This document shows positions 10,137 through 22,229 of a stretch of 64,000 nucleotides of DNA, piece after piece; position 1 is the first letter of the stretch, and the number at the start of each line of letters is the position of its first letter. The position numbers and the translations under genes are program-made. The stretch comes from Candidatus Sabulitectum silens (GTDB taxonomy: Bacteria; Fermentibacterota; Fermentibacteria; Fermentibacterales; JCC-6). The stretch covers positions 16,738 through 80,737 of the forward strand of contig MJAN01000011.1 in assembly GCA_001875255.1 (NCBI GenBank). The letters run 5' to 3'. The notes under the pieces are model-generated. The model was not told the origin of the DNA and did not search any database. It saw only the letters and a program-made list of their open reading frames with translations.

Positions 10137-10609
10137 GGGGTGGTACTTCTCCCTGTATGAAGAGGAATGATGAACCGCGGGGTACCCCTTCCGCCGGTTG
10201 ACCGCCATGAACCCCCTCATATCCTCCCGGGGGAAGCGCCCCTGGAGTACGGTGGCCCTTTCCCACCTGTCCTCCAGTGTCTCGGTGGAGCCGGTGAACT
10301 CCCTGCCGGTTCTGATGAAGGCCCTCAAAAGACCCTCTATGTTACCTCCACAGGCGATGAAGGGCCTCAGGTTGATGCGCACCACCTCCCCTCCGGGGAT
10401 ATCTCCTCCACAAGGGTCTCCCCGGGCATTGGACCCCCGGCGCTGGCCGCTTCCTCCGCCAGCCATGACCCGGCGGACTCCGCTGAAGACACCGCGTGGC
10501 CGCTTCCCATCACGCTCTGATAGATAAGTTTATAAAGGTCCTGAATACCCATGTCCGGGTAACGTGCAAGGTGTCCTTCGACTATTCCGCCCAGGGCTCC
10601 GGTCTGCAT
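10059..10609 (-). CDS. Conserved protein of unknown function (frameshifted)
   Basis: About 183 residues after joining two frames near 10390. The start ATG at 10609 follows a GGAGG site. Recognisable features are GIQDLYKLIYQSVMGSGHAV near the N-terminus, VVRINLRPFIACGG in the middle, a FIRTGREFTGS segment and a tail containing YPAVHHSSSYREKYHPSYRV. This pattern (a 'Y-Q...GxGH' motif followed by a V-R-x-N/H-L strand and a 'HHS..Y...YxPxYR' end) recalls an uncharacterised family of similar length in anaerobes. No signal peptide or membrane span. Function not known; histidines and tyrosines in the tail might bind metal or phosphate, which is a guess. Confidence 0.6.
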
Positions 10610-10719
10610 GGAAAACCTCCATTGGAACAAATGATGCGCCCGGGGAATATAGCTGGTGTTCGAAACGGGTTCCCTCCCCTGTATCGAACATCCTTTCGAG
10701 TGGTTGAGCTACACGAAAC

Positions 10720-10748
10720 GAAGCCCGTCGGAAACACCGGCGGGCTTC
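10720..10748. other. 12-bp hairpin between divergent genes
   Basis: GAAGCCCGTCGG at 10720-10731 pairs fully (one G-T) with 10737-10748 around an AAACA loop. It lies in the 220-base gap between the unknown gene (start 10609, minus) and asnS (start 10833, plus). No T run follows on either strand, so it is not a classical terminator. It lies upstream of the proposed asnS -35 element and could be a transcript-end barrier or part of the leftward leader. Confidence 0.5.
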
Positions 10749-10777
10749 CCCCTTCGTTGGACTCCATTGTCCTTTCT

Positions 10778-10805
10778 TTGTAGATTATCAATTCTCCCAT
10801 ACAAT
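10778..10805 (+). promoter_or_regulatory. Possible sigma-70 type promoter of asnS
   Basis: TTGTAG (10778-10783), 16-base spacer, TACAAT (10800-10805). Transcription would start about 20 bases before the asnS ATG, leaving room for the GGAGGT ribosome site. Matches are 4/6 and 5/6 to the consensus. Confidence 0.4.
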
Positions 10806-10832
10806 GGCCTGAAACACCAACGGAGGTAACTG

Positions 10833-12214
10833 ATGATCCGTCGAAACACCATCGAGTCGATCCTTGACGGTGAGCACACAGGCAGAGAAGTCACCGTTTA
10901 CGCCTGGGTGAAAACCGCCAGAACGGGGAAAAGCGTGGCCTTCGCCGCCCTTAACGATGGCTCATCGGTCAACAACCTTCAGGCTGTTTTCAACCGTGAG
11001 AACTTCACCCCGGAACAGCTCTCCGGTCTTCTGACCGGCGCCTGTATCAGGGTAACGGGAACAGTTGTTGGCAGCCAGGGCAGCGAACAGTCCGTTGAGG
11101 TGGCGGCGGAACGGCTGGAGATAATAGGCCCGGTGGACGACGCGTATCCCCTGCAGAAGAAACGCCACTCGCTGGAGTTCCTTCGGGGCCTGCCCCATCT
11201 GCGGCCCAGGACCAACACCTTCGCCGCTGTTTTCAGGGTCAGTCACCACCTCTCCATGGCGGTTCACTCCTTCTTTGACAGGAACGGCTTCTTCAACGTT
11301 CACACACCCTTCATAACCGAGAGCGACTGCGAAGGAGCCGGGGAAACCTTCCAGGTAACCACCCTCCCCCTCGACATGGTTCCCATGAAGGACGGCGGGG
11401 TCCACTTCGAGAAAGACTATTTTCGAAGAAAGGCCTTCATGACCGTGAGCGGCCAGCTGGAAGCGGAGCCCTTCGCCCTGTCCATGGGCAGGGTCTACAC
11501 CTTCGGACCCACCTTCAGGGCCGACCCCTCGGACACCCGGATACACGGGGCCGAGTTCTGGATGCTGGAGCCGGAAATGGCCTTCTTCGACCTTGAGGAC
11601 AACCTGAACCTCATAGAGGACTTCGTGAAGTACACCGCCTCCTACATAATGGAGAAGTGCCCCGGTGAGATCGCATTTTTCGAGAAGTTCTTTGAGAGCA
11701 CCCTCAGGGACAGGTACGCCGCCCTCCTCGAGAACGATTTCGCCCGGGTCACCTACACCGAAGCCATCAAGATCATCCAGGGTTCCCGGGACAGGTTCGA
11801 GGCGGTGCCGGAATGGGGCGACGACCTGGCCACCGAGCACGAAAGGTTCCTCTCCGAGAAGCACTTCGGCAAACCGGTCTTCGTGGTGGACTACCCCGCC
11901 TCCATGAAGCCCTTCTACATGTATGTGAACCCCGACGGCAAAACCGTGGGGGCCTGCGACCTCCTGGCCCCAGGCGTGGGAGAGCTCGTGGGGGGCAGCC
12001 AGCGGGAACACAGACCCGCCATCCTTGAAGAACGGGCAATGAAGCAGGGCCTCGACATGGAAACCTACAGGTGGTACATGGAGCTTCGCCGGTGGGGAAC
12101 CGCTCCCCATTCCGGTTTCGGCCTTGGATTCGAGAGACTTCTTATGTACCTTACAGGCATGGACAACATCCGGGATGTTGTTCCATTCCCAGAACCTTTG
12201 GGAAAATGTACTGA
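10833..12214 (+). CDS. asnS: Asparaginyl-tRNA synthetase
   Basis: About 460 residues. It charges tRNA-Asn with asparagine. The N-terminal OB-fold anticodon-binding domain (VTVYAWVKTARTGKSVAFAA) is followed by the class II catalytic core: the HTPFITESDCEGAGE region, motif 2 (GPTFRADPSDTRIHGAEFW) and motif 3 (GFGLGFERLLMYLTGM). The uninterrupted frame ends with an implausible tail; one missing C near 12190 gives VVPFPRTFGKMY and a stop at 12212-12214, matching the 'PFPRxxG' end of the family. A GGAGGT site precedes ATG 10833. nifJ begins 27 bases later. Confidence 0.93.
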
Positions 12215-12226
12215 ACGTAACTTTAG

Positions 12227-15770
<3,544 letters not shown>

Positions 15771-15788
15771 CCCCGGCAACGCACCCTG

Positions 15789-15815
15789 GGGGAGGGCGGA
15801 ACCGCCCTCCCCTTT
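15789..15815 (+). terminator. Terminator-like hairpin after nifJ
   Basis: An 11-bp G+C-only stem (15789-15799 with 15802-15812) lies 20 bases after the nifJ stop. The loop is only two bases in perfect pairing, so the inner pairs must open. Only three T residues follow, so termination strength is uncertain. Confidence 0.5.
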
Positions 15816-15844
15816 CCCCGGGTCATCCCCGGAAGGGACCATGA

Positions 15845-16284
15845 ATGAAGCTTAACTCAGCGGTGATATCCCTGACCGACCAGGAGATCAACGGGATTCT
15901 CAGGGCAATGGACCTTCCCGTCAGCGAGATAACCGTCCGCTCCACCGGGGGCAGAATGAAGGTCAGGGTGAGGAAGGGCATAAACTTCAGTTTTTCGATA
16001 ATGTTCACAGCCGACGGCAGGCACCTCGCCGCAACGGTGGACGCCGGAGCCCTGGGGAACGCCCTGGCCGGCCGCGTTCTCGAAAAGATCGTTAACAGTA
16101 CCGGTAAGTGGGGTATCTCAAGACATGAGAGAACCCTTGTTTCGATCCACAGAAGGCCCTTGAGACCGCCGGGCTCCAGGGGGATTTCCGTGTGGAGAAA
16201 ACCGCCGTGGGAGCCGGGGAACTGGTTTTCGCCCTGGAGGGGGACCTGCCCCTGGGGCAGTTCCTCAGAACCTCCGGAGGTTAG
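15845..16284 (+). CDS. Hypothetical protein (frameshifted)
   Basis: About 146 residues, start ATG 15845 after GGAAGG. One missing T near 16140 joins the N-terminal half (LTDQEINGILRAMDL, VTADAGALGNALAGRVLE-like helices) to a C-terminal half ending ELVFALEGDLPLGQFLRTSGG. No signal peptide, membrane span or cysteine motif is evident. The two strand-rich halves suggest a small alpha/beta protein. I do not recognise a family. It converges on the secreted protein ending at 16299. Confidence 0.55.
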
Positions 16285-16298
16285 TCAGTTACCCCTTA

Positions 16299-16850
16299 TC
16301 ACAACCACCGGAGGGAATGAGTTAACGGTTCCCGTCTCCGCCGAGCCATGGGCTGAAACAAGTCTATTGCCCCCGCGTCCCAGCTCCATACATACATACT
16401 CCCCTGAATATCGGTGTAGGAAAAATCCAGCAGAAGGTCTCCGCCGGTGTACTCGTAGGGCGAATCCAGGGAGAACATCACCCTGCCGTCGCCTCGGTCA
16501 GCAGCCGTTACCGATGAACCGGAGAACACCAGCCGAAGGGGACCGTGATCTGAAACATTGCCGGCGAACTCCCCCCCGGGTTCCTCTCCCCCGGCTGTTC
16601 CCAGGTTCAGCCTGAAATTGGAAAGTACCGCAGAGGATGACCCCATTGGGGCCCTTTCAAAACCTATCTCCGTGATGGTCATGGGACCCTGAAAGTGTGA
16701 CTCGGGGACTACCACCTGGTAGTGCTTGGAAGAGGGGCCTCAAGAACCGCAGAAGGGGTCGGAGGAGGGCTGGGAAAGCTCCCCGGCCACTATTTCCACT
16801 CCGGTTGATGAAAGGGTAACAGCCACAGTGAAAAAGAAGATCGATAACAT
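16299..16850 (-). CDS. Exported beta-sandwich-like protein with an in-frame TGA
   Basis: Starts at ATG 16850, 15 bases after the GH18 stop. A hydrophobic signal (LSIFFFTVAVTLSSTG) is followed by DPFCGS, then a TGA at 16742-16740, and the same frame continues open to 16299. The downstream part (VPESHFQGPMTITEIGFER, LSNFRLNLGTA, GGDLLLDFSY) follows the strand pattern of 'choice-of-anchor' exported proteins, and it continues the upstream part naturally. Unlike most breaks here this is not a frame slip. A base substitution or compensating indels are the simplest explanations; it may instead be a true nonsense mutation. Function unknown. Confidence 0.5.
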
Positions 16851-16864
16851 GAAAACGCCTTCCG

Positions 16865-18663
16865 TTAACGAATAAGTACTACCCTGCGGGAAAAAGCTCC
16901 CCGCTTTCTCTACGATCAGGAAGTATACTCCCGGAGGTTCCCTTCGTTCCAAAGGAAGCTCTCCCCGGGGTCCAGTTCCCTGCGGCACAGAACCCGTCCC
17001 GCCAGGTCCACGGCGAGAAATCTTCCCCCGGCGGGAGACATAACGGTAAAGAACGGGGCGGGGCCGGGGGAAACGGTCATACCGGGCTGAACTACGCCCT
17101 CCGCCGTTTCATCGGTGCCGGTGAAGCCGGTGAACCTCACCGCGTCGGCCACTATCCTCTCTCCGGAGGATCCGGTGAAGTCACCGAGACGCACCTCCAG
17201 CCCGCCTGATGCCGTGTAGGGTCCGCCCAGGTCCACCCACTGCTGGGGGCAAGCCGCCTGGTCCACGGTAACGCTGTCCTCCCCGGCGCCGTGGAGTATC
17301 CGGTAGGTGACCTCCGCCTCGCCGGTGGGGGAACATATGCTTCGAGGAAGTAGCTCCCGGAACTGTCCGGCAGGTGGAAGTTCCAGGCCGCCCAGTTGAT
17401 GTCCGGACCGCCTGCAATGGAACCGGTGTAGAAGAAAGTGTGATACTGCCCCCCTCGGTATAGGGATGCCAGTAGGAGGCCGGGCCGTGGAGAGTGAAGC
17501 AGTCCTCAAGATTATCGGTGATCATGTCGTTCTCCGGGGGAAGGGTGAAGGTTTCCCCGAGGAGCTCCCACAGTTCCGGAAGGTCACCGTCGTAACCCAG
17601 GGCCCAGATGCCCACGCCCTGAAGGCCGGCCATTCTCACAATGTCGTATTTCAACCCCAGGGACTCGGCGTCGTCGTACCATCCCTGGTTCCAGCCCCGG
17701 GACTGGAAGGCGTACCAGGGGGTAAGTGATTCGGTGTCCCAGAGCCTTCCATAGGTGTCCGCCCTGGCGGCCAGGGTGGTGTAGAAGAGGGTGGAGCAGT
17801 TCGTCCCCGGGGAGTGGGGGTACTGGCTTTCCGTTTCCCACTGGTGCCCGTAGTAGGGAAGGCCCACCACAAGCTTCTCATGTACCTCCGGGGCGTAGCG
17901 CACATAGTCGCACAGAGCCCAGGCCATGTTGGCCGACGACTCCGGGGAGTACCCCCATCCGGTGAGGGGGCGTTGGGCCCGGCGACGGAGCTCCAGGAAC
18001 CTGCGAAGGCATAGCACATCATCATCAGGCGTCGGTGGTCTCCGCCAGTTCGCTGTAGTTGAAGGCCCCGGACCAGTCCACCACCGGTGTGCAGATGGAT
18101 ATGTGGGCCTGGGGCAGGGCCTCCCGGAGCTCCTCCATGAACAGCACAAGATTGGCGGCGTCGCTTCCCTGAACGTTCTCGAAATCGATGCACACCCCCT
18201 CCGCTGAGGTGGTGTTCACCAGGTTTACTATGGTGGATATGGCGGTGGCCTTTCCAGTGGTGAGTATGGAGTGGATGGAGCTTCCGGAGAAGTTGGTTAC
18301 CGTGAAGACCACCGTTACCCCCTCCCCCTGGGCCTGGTCCATTGCGGTCTGAAAAACACCGGGGTAGCCGTGGTAGTTGGTAATGGTACCCTCCGGCCCC
18401 ATGTCCAGGCTGAAAACCGCCAGCACGCTGAGAAGGTCGTACTGCAGCCAAGCCTGATTGACCCAGTATGGAAGGAAGCCGAAAACGGTGCCGTGGAGGT
18501 CCCTGCTCCCGCCGGTGCTCCTGGTTTCCACCGGGCAAGGGGAACTCCCTCCGAACTCACGGATTGCCTCCATGTGAACCGAAGGATACTCAGCCGGGGC
18601 CGCCGCCGGCTGGTAAAGCGGTCCCCCTGCAAGACAAAGAATGAGAATTCCAGCTGTCATCAC
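16865..18663 (-). CDS. Secreted glycoside hydrolase family 18-like protein with C-terminal sorting-type domain (frameshifted)
   Basis: About 600 residues after repair of about seven single-base losses (near 18035, 17960, 17460, 17330, 16940 and two near 16890). An N-terminal signal peptide precedes GTVFGFLPYWVNQAWLQY, the GH18 first strand. EGVCIDFENV corresponds to the DxxDxDxE active-site strand, with the glutamate present. VVGLPYYGHQW, QSRGWNQGWYDD and VGIWALGYDGD complete the TIM barrel. A beta-sandwich module follows (TYRILHGAGEDSVTV, IVADAVRF). The end restores to PPGVYFLIVEKAGELF then RRVVLIR, a FlgD/type 9 secretion-type C-terminal domain. Likely a secreted or surface beta-N-acetylglucosamine-polymer hydrolase (chitin or peptidoglycan). 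ATG overlaps the MATE stop by four bases. Confidence 0.8.
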
Positions 18664-20081
18664 GAACCTCCCGTTGAAACATCAACATTCTCAGGGGAGG
18701 GTGAAAAAGCAACCCCCTTGACTCCCAGAAGGTCTATACGCCGCCATGCTCCCATGCGGAACCTCAGAAAGAAGATCAGGGCCAGAACCGCCACATAGAG
18801 ACCGGTGAACATCCACAGAGTCACTATCCCGGCGCTGCGAAGATAAAAGAGGTACAGCACCCCGGGAATCCACAGAAGCCATGCGAGAAGCCCCGAGGCC
18901 GCAACAACGAACCTGGTGTCCCCGGCACCCCGGAGAGCACCGCCGTAGATCAGGCTCACAGCGTCGAAAACCCCCCAGACCGCCACGATGGCCAGAAGAG
19001 CGGCGGAGGTCCTGAACAGTTCTTCCATGCTGCAAAGGGAGTCAGGGCTGAGGAACATCCTTGTGTAGAATCCCGGGAACAGAACGAAGGAGACAGCAAG
19101 GGGAAGGAAGTAGCAGAGTGATATGAGAAGCGTACGCCTGGTGGCCCGAACTGCAAGGTCCGGCTTGCCCATACCTATGCACCGCCCTGTTATGACCGTG
19201 GTGGCGAAGCTGAAACCCAGAAGGGGGTTGAAAGCCAGGTTGTTCACGCTGAAGGCTATGTTGTTCGCGGTAAAATCCACATCCCCCAGCCTGCCGGCAA
19301 GGAAAATGAACACCGTGAAGCTGGACACGTCAAGGAAGATCTGAAGTCCCGAGGGAAGACCGAACCTTACTATCCTTTTAGTGAGTTCCCCGCTGAACCT
19401 GAAGTTCTCCCTGGTCCTGTAGTACCTGGCTGTCCGTCCTGTATAGGCCGCTACGGTGAGTATCCCACCGGGTATGAAGGAAGCAATGGCGGTGGCTATA
19501 CCAGCCCCCTTTATTCCCATTTCAGGGAAACCCCCGGCTCCGAAGATCAGAAGGTAGTCCAGCACTATGTTAACACCGGCACCGATGAGTACCGCGGCCA
19601 TCACCGGAACTGTCCTGCCCCTTCCGTTCCAGAATGAGGAGGCCGCCGTGGTGAACACCGGCCCTGCGCTTGAGAGCATGAGAATGGTGAAGTAGGTCTT
19701 CTCCAGCCCCAGCACCTCCGGTGAATGACCGCTGAGGTCAAGAAGCATCCTTCCAGGTATGGTAAGGGCCGCCAGGAGAGGCACCGAGAACATTGTCATG
19801 AAAAGGGCCTGGGCAAGTGTGCGGGAACAGCCCTTCCTGTCCCCGGCGCCGAAGTACTGGGAAACGAAGGTGCCGGCGTAACCCACCGTACCGAAAACTA
19901 TGCACATCAGGGTAAAGCTCAGTATTCCCGCCGGAAGGGCCGCCTGCAGCTCAACCTGGCTGTGGTTGGCCAGGAACAGCCTGTCGCAGAACATCATTAT
20001 GGTCCTGCCGGCCATACCGACGATTATGGGAAGTGAAACCGCAAGTATCCCCCGGTAAGAATCAGGCGCTCTTGGTGTCAA
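18660..20081 (-). CDS. MATE family efflux transporter
   Basis: Intact, about 473 residues with twelve predicted membrane spans in two related halves (first half with MMFCDRLFLANHSQ and YAGTFVSQYFGAGDR; second half with ANNIAFSVNNLAFNPLLGF and GRCIGMGKPDLA). MATE proteins export drugs or metabolites with Na+ or H+. An upstream ATG exists at 20165, but I prefer TTG at 20081: a GGAGGAGG site lies seven bases before it, and it places the N-terminus right before the first span, as is usual. Coupled to the GH18 gene (ATGA overlap). Confidence 0.88.
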   Translation of the reverse strand: MTPRAPDSYRGILAVSLPIIVGMAGRTIMMFCDRLFLANHSQVELQAALPAGILSFTLMCIVFGTVGYAGTFVSQYFGAGDRKGCSRTLAQALFMTMFSVPLLAALTIPGRMLLDLSGHSPEVLGLEKTYFTILMLSSAGPVFTTAASSFWNGRGRTVPVMAAVLIGAGVNIVLDYLLIFGAGGFPEMGIKGAGIATAIASFIPGGILTVAAYTGRTARYYRTRENFRFSGELTKRIVRFGLPSGLQIFLDVSSFTVFIFLAGRLGDVDFTANNIAFSVNNLAFNPLLGFSFATTVITGRCIGMGKPDLAVRATRRTLLISLCYFLPLAVSFVLFPGFYTRMFLSPDSLCSMEELFRTSAALLAIVAVWGVFDAVSLIYGGALRGAGDTRFVVAASGLLAWLLWIPGVLYLFYLRSAGIVTLWMFTGLYVAVLALIFFLRFRMGAWRRIDLLGVKGVAFSPSPENVDVSTGGS

Positions 20082-20176
20082 CTGGGCTCCTCCTCCGGGA
20101 AGGGAAATCTGGAAAGCTGGAATATTGCCCCCGGGGGACAGAAGCAGCAACTCGTCGGGGAACACAATGAAAGGTG

Positions 20177-20206
20177 TTTACATCCTTCAATAAATGTCCA
20201 CATATT
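20177..20206 (+). promoter_or_regulatory. Candidate promoter of the first RRM gene
   Basis: TTTACA (20177-20182), 18-base spacer, CATATT (20201-20206), followed by AC. The same TTTACA...CATATTAC arrangement precedes the second RRM gene, which supports function. It leaves a leader of about 90 bases. Confidence 0.5.
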
Positions 20207-20303
20207 ACTTTTCGGACCCCATGAGGGGGGCCGGGGAACTTCACCGGTGCCGGGGTGAGGTTCTGTGCTGTTCTGTTCGCGGCACCCATGAAAGGGATAC
20301 GAG

Positions 20304-20546
20304 ATGAACCTGTATGTGGGCAACCTGGCCTGGTCGGTGACCGACGATTCACTGAGAGATTTCTTTGAGGATTACGGCGAAGTTACTTCAGCAAGGGTAA
20401 TTACCGACAGAGAGACCGGCCGCAGCCGGGGTTTCGGTTTCGTGGAAATGCCCGATGAAGCGGCGAGGAATGCCATCTCCCAGGCAGACGGAGTGGAACT
20501 GGAGGGAAGACCTCTGAGAATAAGCGAAGCCAGACCAAGGAACTAG
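20304..20546 (+). CDS. RRM-type RNA-binding protein, copy 1
   Basis: 80-residue single RRM protein of the bacterial Rbp type. RNP2 is LYVGNLAW (residues 3-10) and RNP1 is RSRGFGFVEM (about residues 41-50). Almost no tail follows (SEARPRN). Such proteins bind RNA and in cyanobacteria respond to cold or guide mRNA; here the role is unknown. An AAAGGGATACG leader precedes the ATG. About 80% identical to copy 2, so it is a tandem duplicate. Confidence 0.93.
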   Translation: MNLYVGNLAWSVTDDSLRDFFEDYGEVTSARVITDRETGRSRGFGFVEMPDEAARNAISQADGVELEGRPLRISEARPRN

Positions 20547-20561
20547 CCCCGTCAGGGGGTA

Positions 20562-20589
20562 TTTACATCACGGTTTAAAAGTGCATATT
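20562..20589 (+). promoter_or_regulatory. Candidate promoter of the second RRM gene
   Basis: TTTACA (20562-20567), 16-base spacer, CATATT (20584-20589) followed by AC, mirroring the element before copy 1. The leader is about 90 bases, again similar. Confidence 0.5.
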
Positions 20590-20685
20590 ACCAGCTGACT
20601 TCCAAGTGGGAGTCCGACCGAGCTTCATTTGTGTCATCGTGATATTCGGTTGCTTTTGAGATGACATAACTGAAAGGGATACGCA

Positions 20686-20928
20686 ATGAACCTGTACGTA
20701 GGCAATCTTTCCTGGGGCGTAGACGACGAATCACTCAGGAGCTTTTTCGAGAATTACGGCGAAGTTACTGATGCACGGGTAATTACAGATAGAGACTCAG
20801 GGCGAAGCCGTGGTTTCGGATTTGTTGAAATGCCTGAAGAAGCAGCAAGGAACGCCATATCCAACGCCGACGGCACCGAGCTTGACGGCAGGCCCATCAG
20901 GGTCAGCGAAGCAAGGCCTAAGCGCTAA
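20686..20928 (+). CDS. RRM-type RNA-binding protein, copy 2
   Basis: 80 residues with RNP2 LYVGNLSW and RNP1 RSRGFGFVEM, tail SEARPKR. Same leader motif (AAAGGGATACG) as copy 1 in front of the ATG. The differences from copy 1 are mostly conservative (DDESLRSFFENYGE against DDSLRDFFEDYGE). A strong terminator follows, and the gap between copies carries its own promoter, so the two can be expressed independently. Confidence 0.93.
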   Translation: MNLYVGNLSWGVDDESLRSFFENYGEVTDARVITDRDSGRSRGFGFVEMPEEAARNAISNADGTELDGRPIRVSEARPKR

Positions 20929-20944
20929 GCCATAATTTTCGGCT

Positions 20945-20978
20945 GGGGGCGGCTCTGACGGGCCGCCCCCTTCTTTTG
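20945..20978 (+). terminator. Rho-independent terminator after the RRM pair
   Basis: Nine-bp stem GGGGGCGGC (20945-20953) with 20962-20970, loop of eight, then TTCTTTT. It also sits at the end of the convergent NifX gene (stop at 20979). Confidence 0.85.
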
Positions 20979-21311
20979 TCAGTGGTCGCAGGCGTTATCG
21001 CCGGTGGCCAGTGTTCCGGAAAGGTAGCTCTCCACTATCTCCCTGGCGCCGGTGCCCGAGGCTCCGGTGACAACCCTTATCCCGTTGCTCTGGAAGATGG
21101 CCTGGGCCCTGGAGCCCATCCCCCCGGCAATCACCATGGTCACCCCGAGGTCAGCCAGCCATGGAGGAAGGAGCCCGGGCTGATGGGGCGGCGGAACTAC
21201 TTCCTTCACAGCAACCACACTGTCGTTCTCCACATCCACCAGGGCAAAGGTGCTGCAGTGACCGAAATGCATGCAGAGGGCTCCCTGTGCCATTGGTACA
21301 GCTATTCGCAT
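20979..21311 (-). CDS. NifX/NifB-family (MTH1175-like, PF02579) protein, last gene of the ORP-like operon
   Basis: 110 residues from ATG 21311 (MRIAVPM is the usual family start; an upstream ATG at 21401 would add a basic extension inside the Mrp gene). Motifs: MHFGHCSTFALVDV, VTMVIAGGMGSRAQAIF and VVTGASGTGAREIVESYLSG. Relatives bind metal clusters: NifX/NafY carry FeMo-co precursors, and the Desulfovibrio orange protein carries a Mo-Cu-S cluster. Here the HFGHC motif supplies possible ligands. Eleven bases follow the Mrp stop. Confidence 0.85.
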   Translation of the reverse strand: MRIAVPMAQGALCMHFGHCSTFALVDVENDSVVAVKEVVPPPHQPGLLPPWLADLGVTMVIAGGMGSRAQAIFQSNGIRVVTGASGTGAREIVESYLSGTLATGDNACDH

Positions 21312-21321
21312 TTTGTGCTCC

Positions 21322-22229
21322 CTATTCTCCGCTGTCCAGTTCAAGAAGCGGCTGTATGAGTTTTTCGAACCTCTTCGCGGTCTCGGTCTTTCCATATTCA
21401 TAGATGAATGGTATTCCTCCGTCGCAGGAAAGCCCCACGGCGGGGTCTATTGGTATTTTGCCAAGGAAGGGCACACCGGCGGCCTCGGCCATTATTTTGC
21501 CGTTGTCCCCCTTGAATATCTCCGTTTCCCTGGAACACTCCGGGCAGATGAAACCGCTCATGTTCTCCACTATTCCAAGGACCTTCAGGTTCAGTTGCCT
21601 GCAGAAATCAAGCGACTTCCTCACATCCGCCGCGGCAACCGCCTGGGGGGTGGTTACCATCACCGCGCCGTCGACGTCGCCGATGAGCTGAACCACCGAG
21701 AGGGGTTCATCCCCGGTTCCCGGCGGCGAGTCTATTATCAGGTAGTCGAGATCTCCCCAGTTTACATCACGGAGGAACTGCTCTATCACACCCATTTTCA
21801 TCGGCCCCCTCCATATAAGGGCGCTGTCCCTGTTCTCCAGAAGGAACCCCACGGACATCACCTTCAGGGCACCCATCTCCACCGGGAGCAGGTCCTCGCC
21901 GTCGGTCTTCACCCCGGTGTTCACAAGTCCCAGCATGGTGGGTATGGACGGGCCATGGATGTCTATGTCCAGCAGACCCACCTTCTTCCCAGCCAGGCTC
22001 AGGGAAACCGCCATATTCACCGCAACGGTGCTCTTGCCAACCCCGCCCTTGCCTGAAAGAACCACTATCTTGTGCTTTATGGCCCTCATTCGCCGGAGGA
22101 GCTTCTGCCTTTTGCGTAGTCCTCCGGGCCCTCGCCGGGCTTTGGGGCCGAGGCCTCGCAGCCGGTGTCGGAACAGGCGTCGCAGTTCCCCGAACAGCCC
22201 TTTTCTTCAGTTACCCCAGTTTTTGACAT
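21322..22229 (-). CDS. mrp: Mrp/NBP35-family P-loop ATPase with N-terminal Cys-rich segment
   Basis: The ATPase part (about 255 residues) has VVLSGKGGVGKSTVAVNM (deviant Walker A), GLLDIDIHGPSIPTMLG, LIIDSPPGTGDEPL and the metal-binding ENMSGFICPEC. Mrp proteins carry and transfer Fe-S clusters. Upstream, an open frame from ATG 22229 reads EKGCSGNCDACSDTGCEAS and runs to an ATGA overlap with the ATPase start. In Mrp relatives this Cys-rich segment is the N-terminus of the same protein, so I join them with one slip near 22090. If the ATGA overlap is real, the segment would be a separate 47-residue peptide. Confidence 0.85.

Noticed and set aside
10630..10720. A tRNA-like sequence between the unknown gene and asnS (TAGCTCAACC, GTTCGAA words on either strand)
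   Set aside because: No D-stem partner, no seven-base anticodon loop and no acceptor stem could be paired on either strand.
10962..12110. A 382-residue minus-strand frame across asnS
   Set aside because: Shadow of a synthetase gene; composition is His/Gly/Val-rich with no family motif, as is usual for antisense frames of G+C-rich genes.
16299..16850. Selenocysteine or TGA reassignment at 16742-16740
   Set aside because: No SECIS-like hairpin is evident just after the TGA, no selenocysteine machinery is in the window, and other genes here end in TGA.
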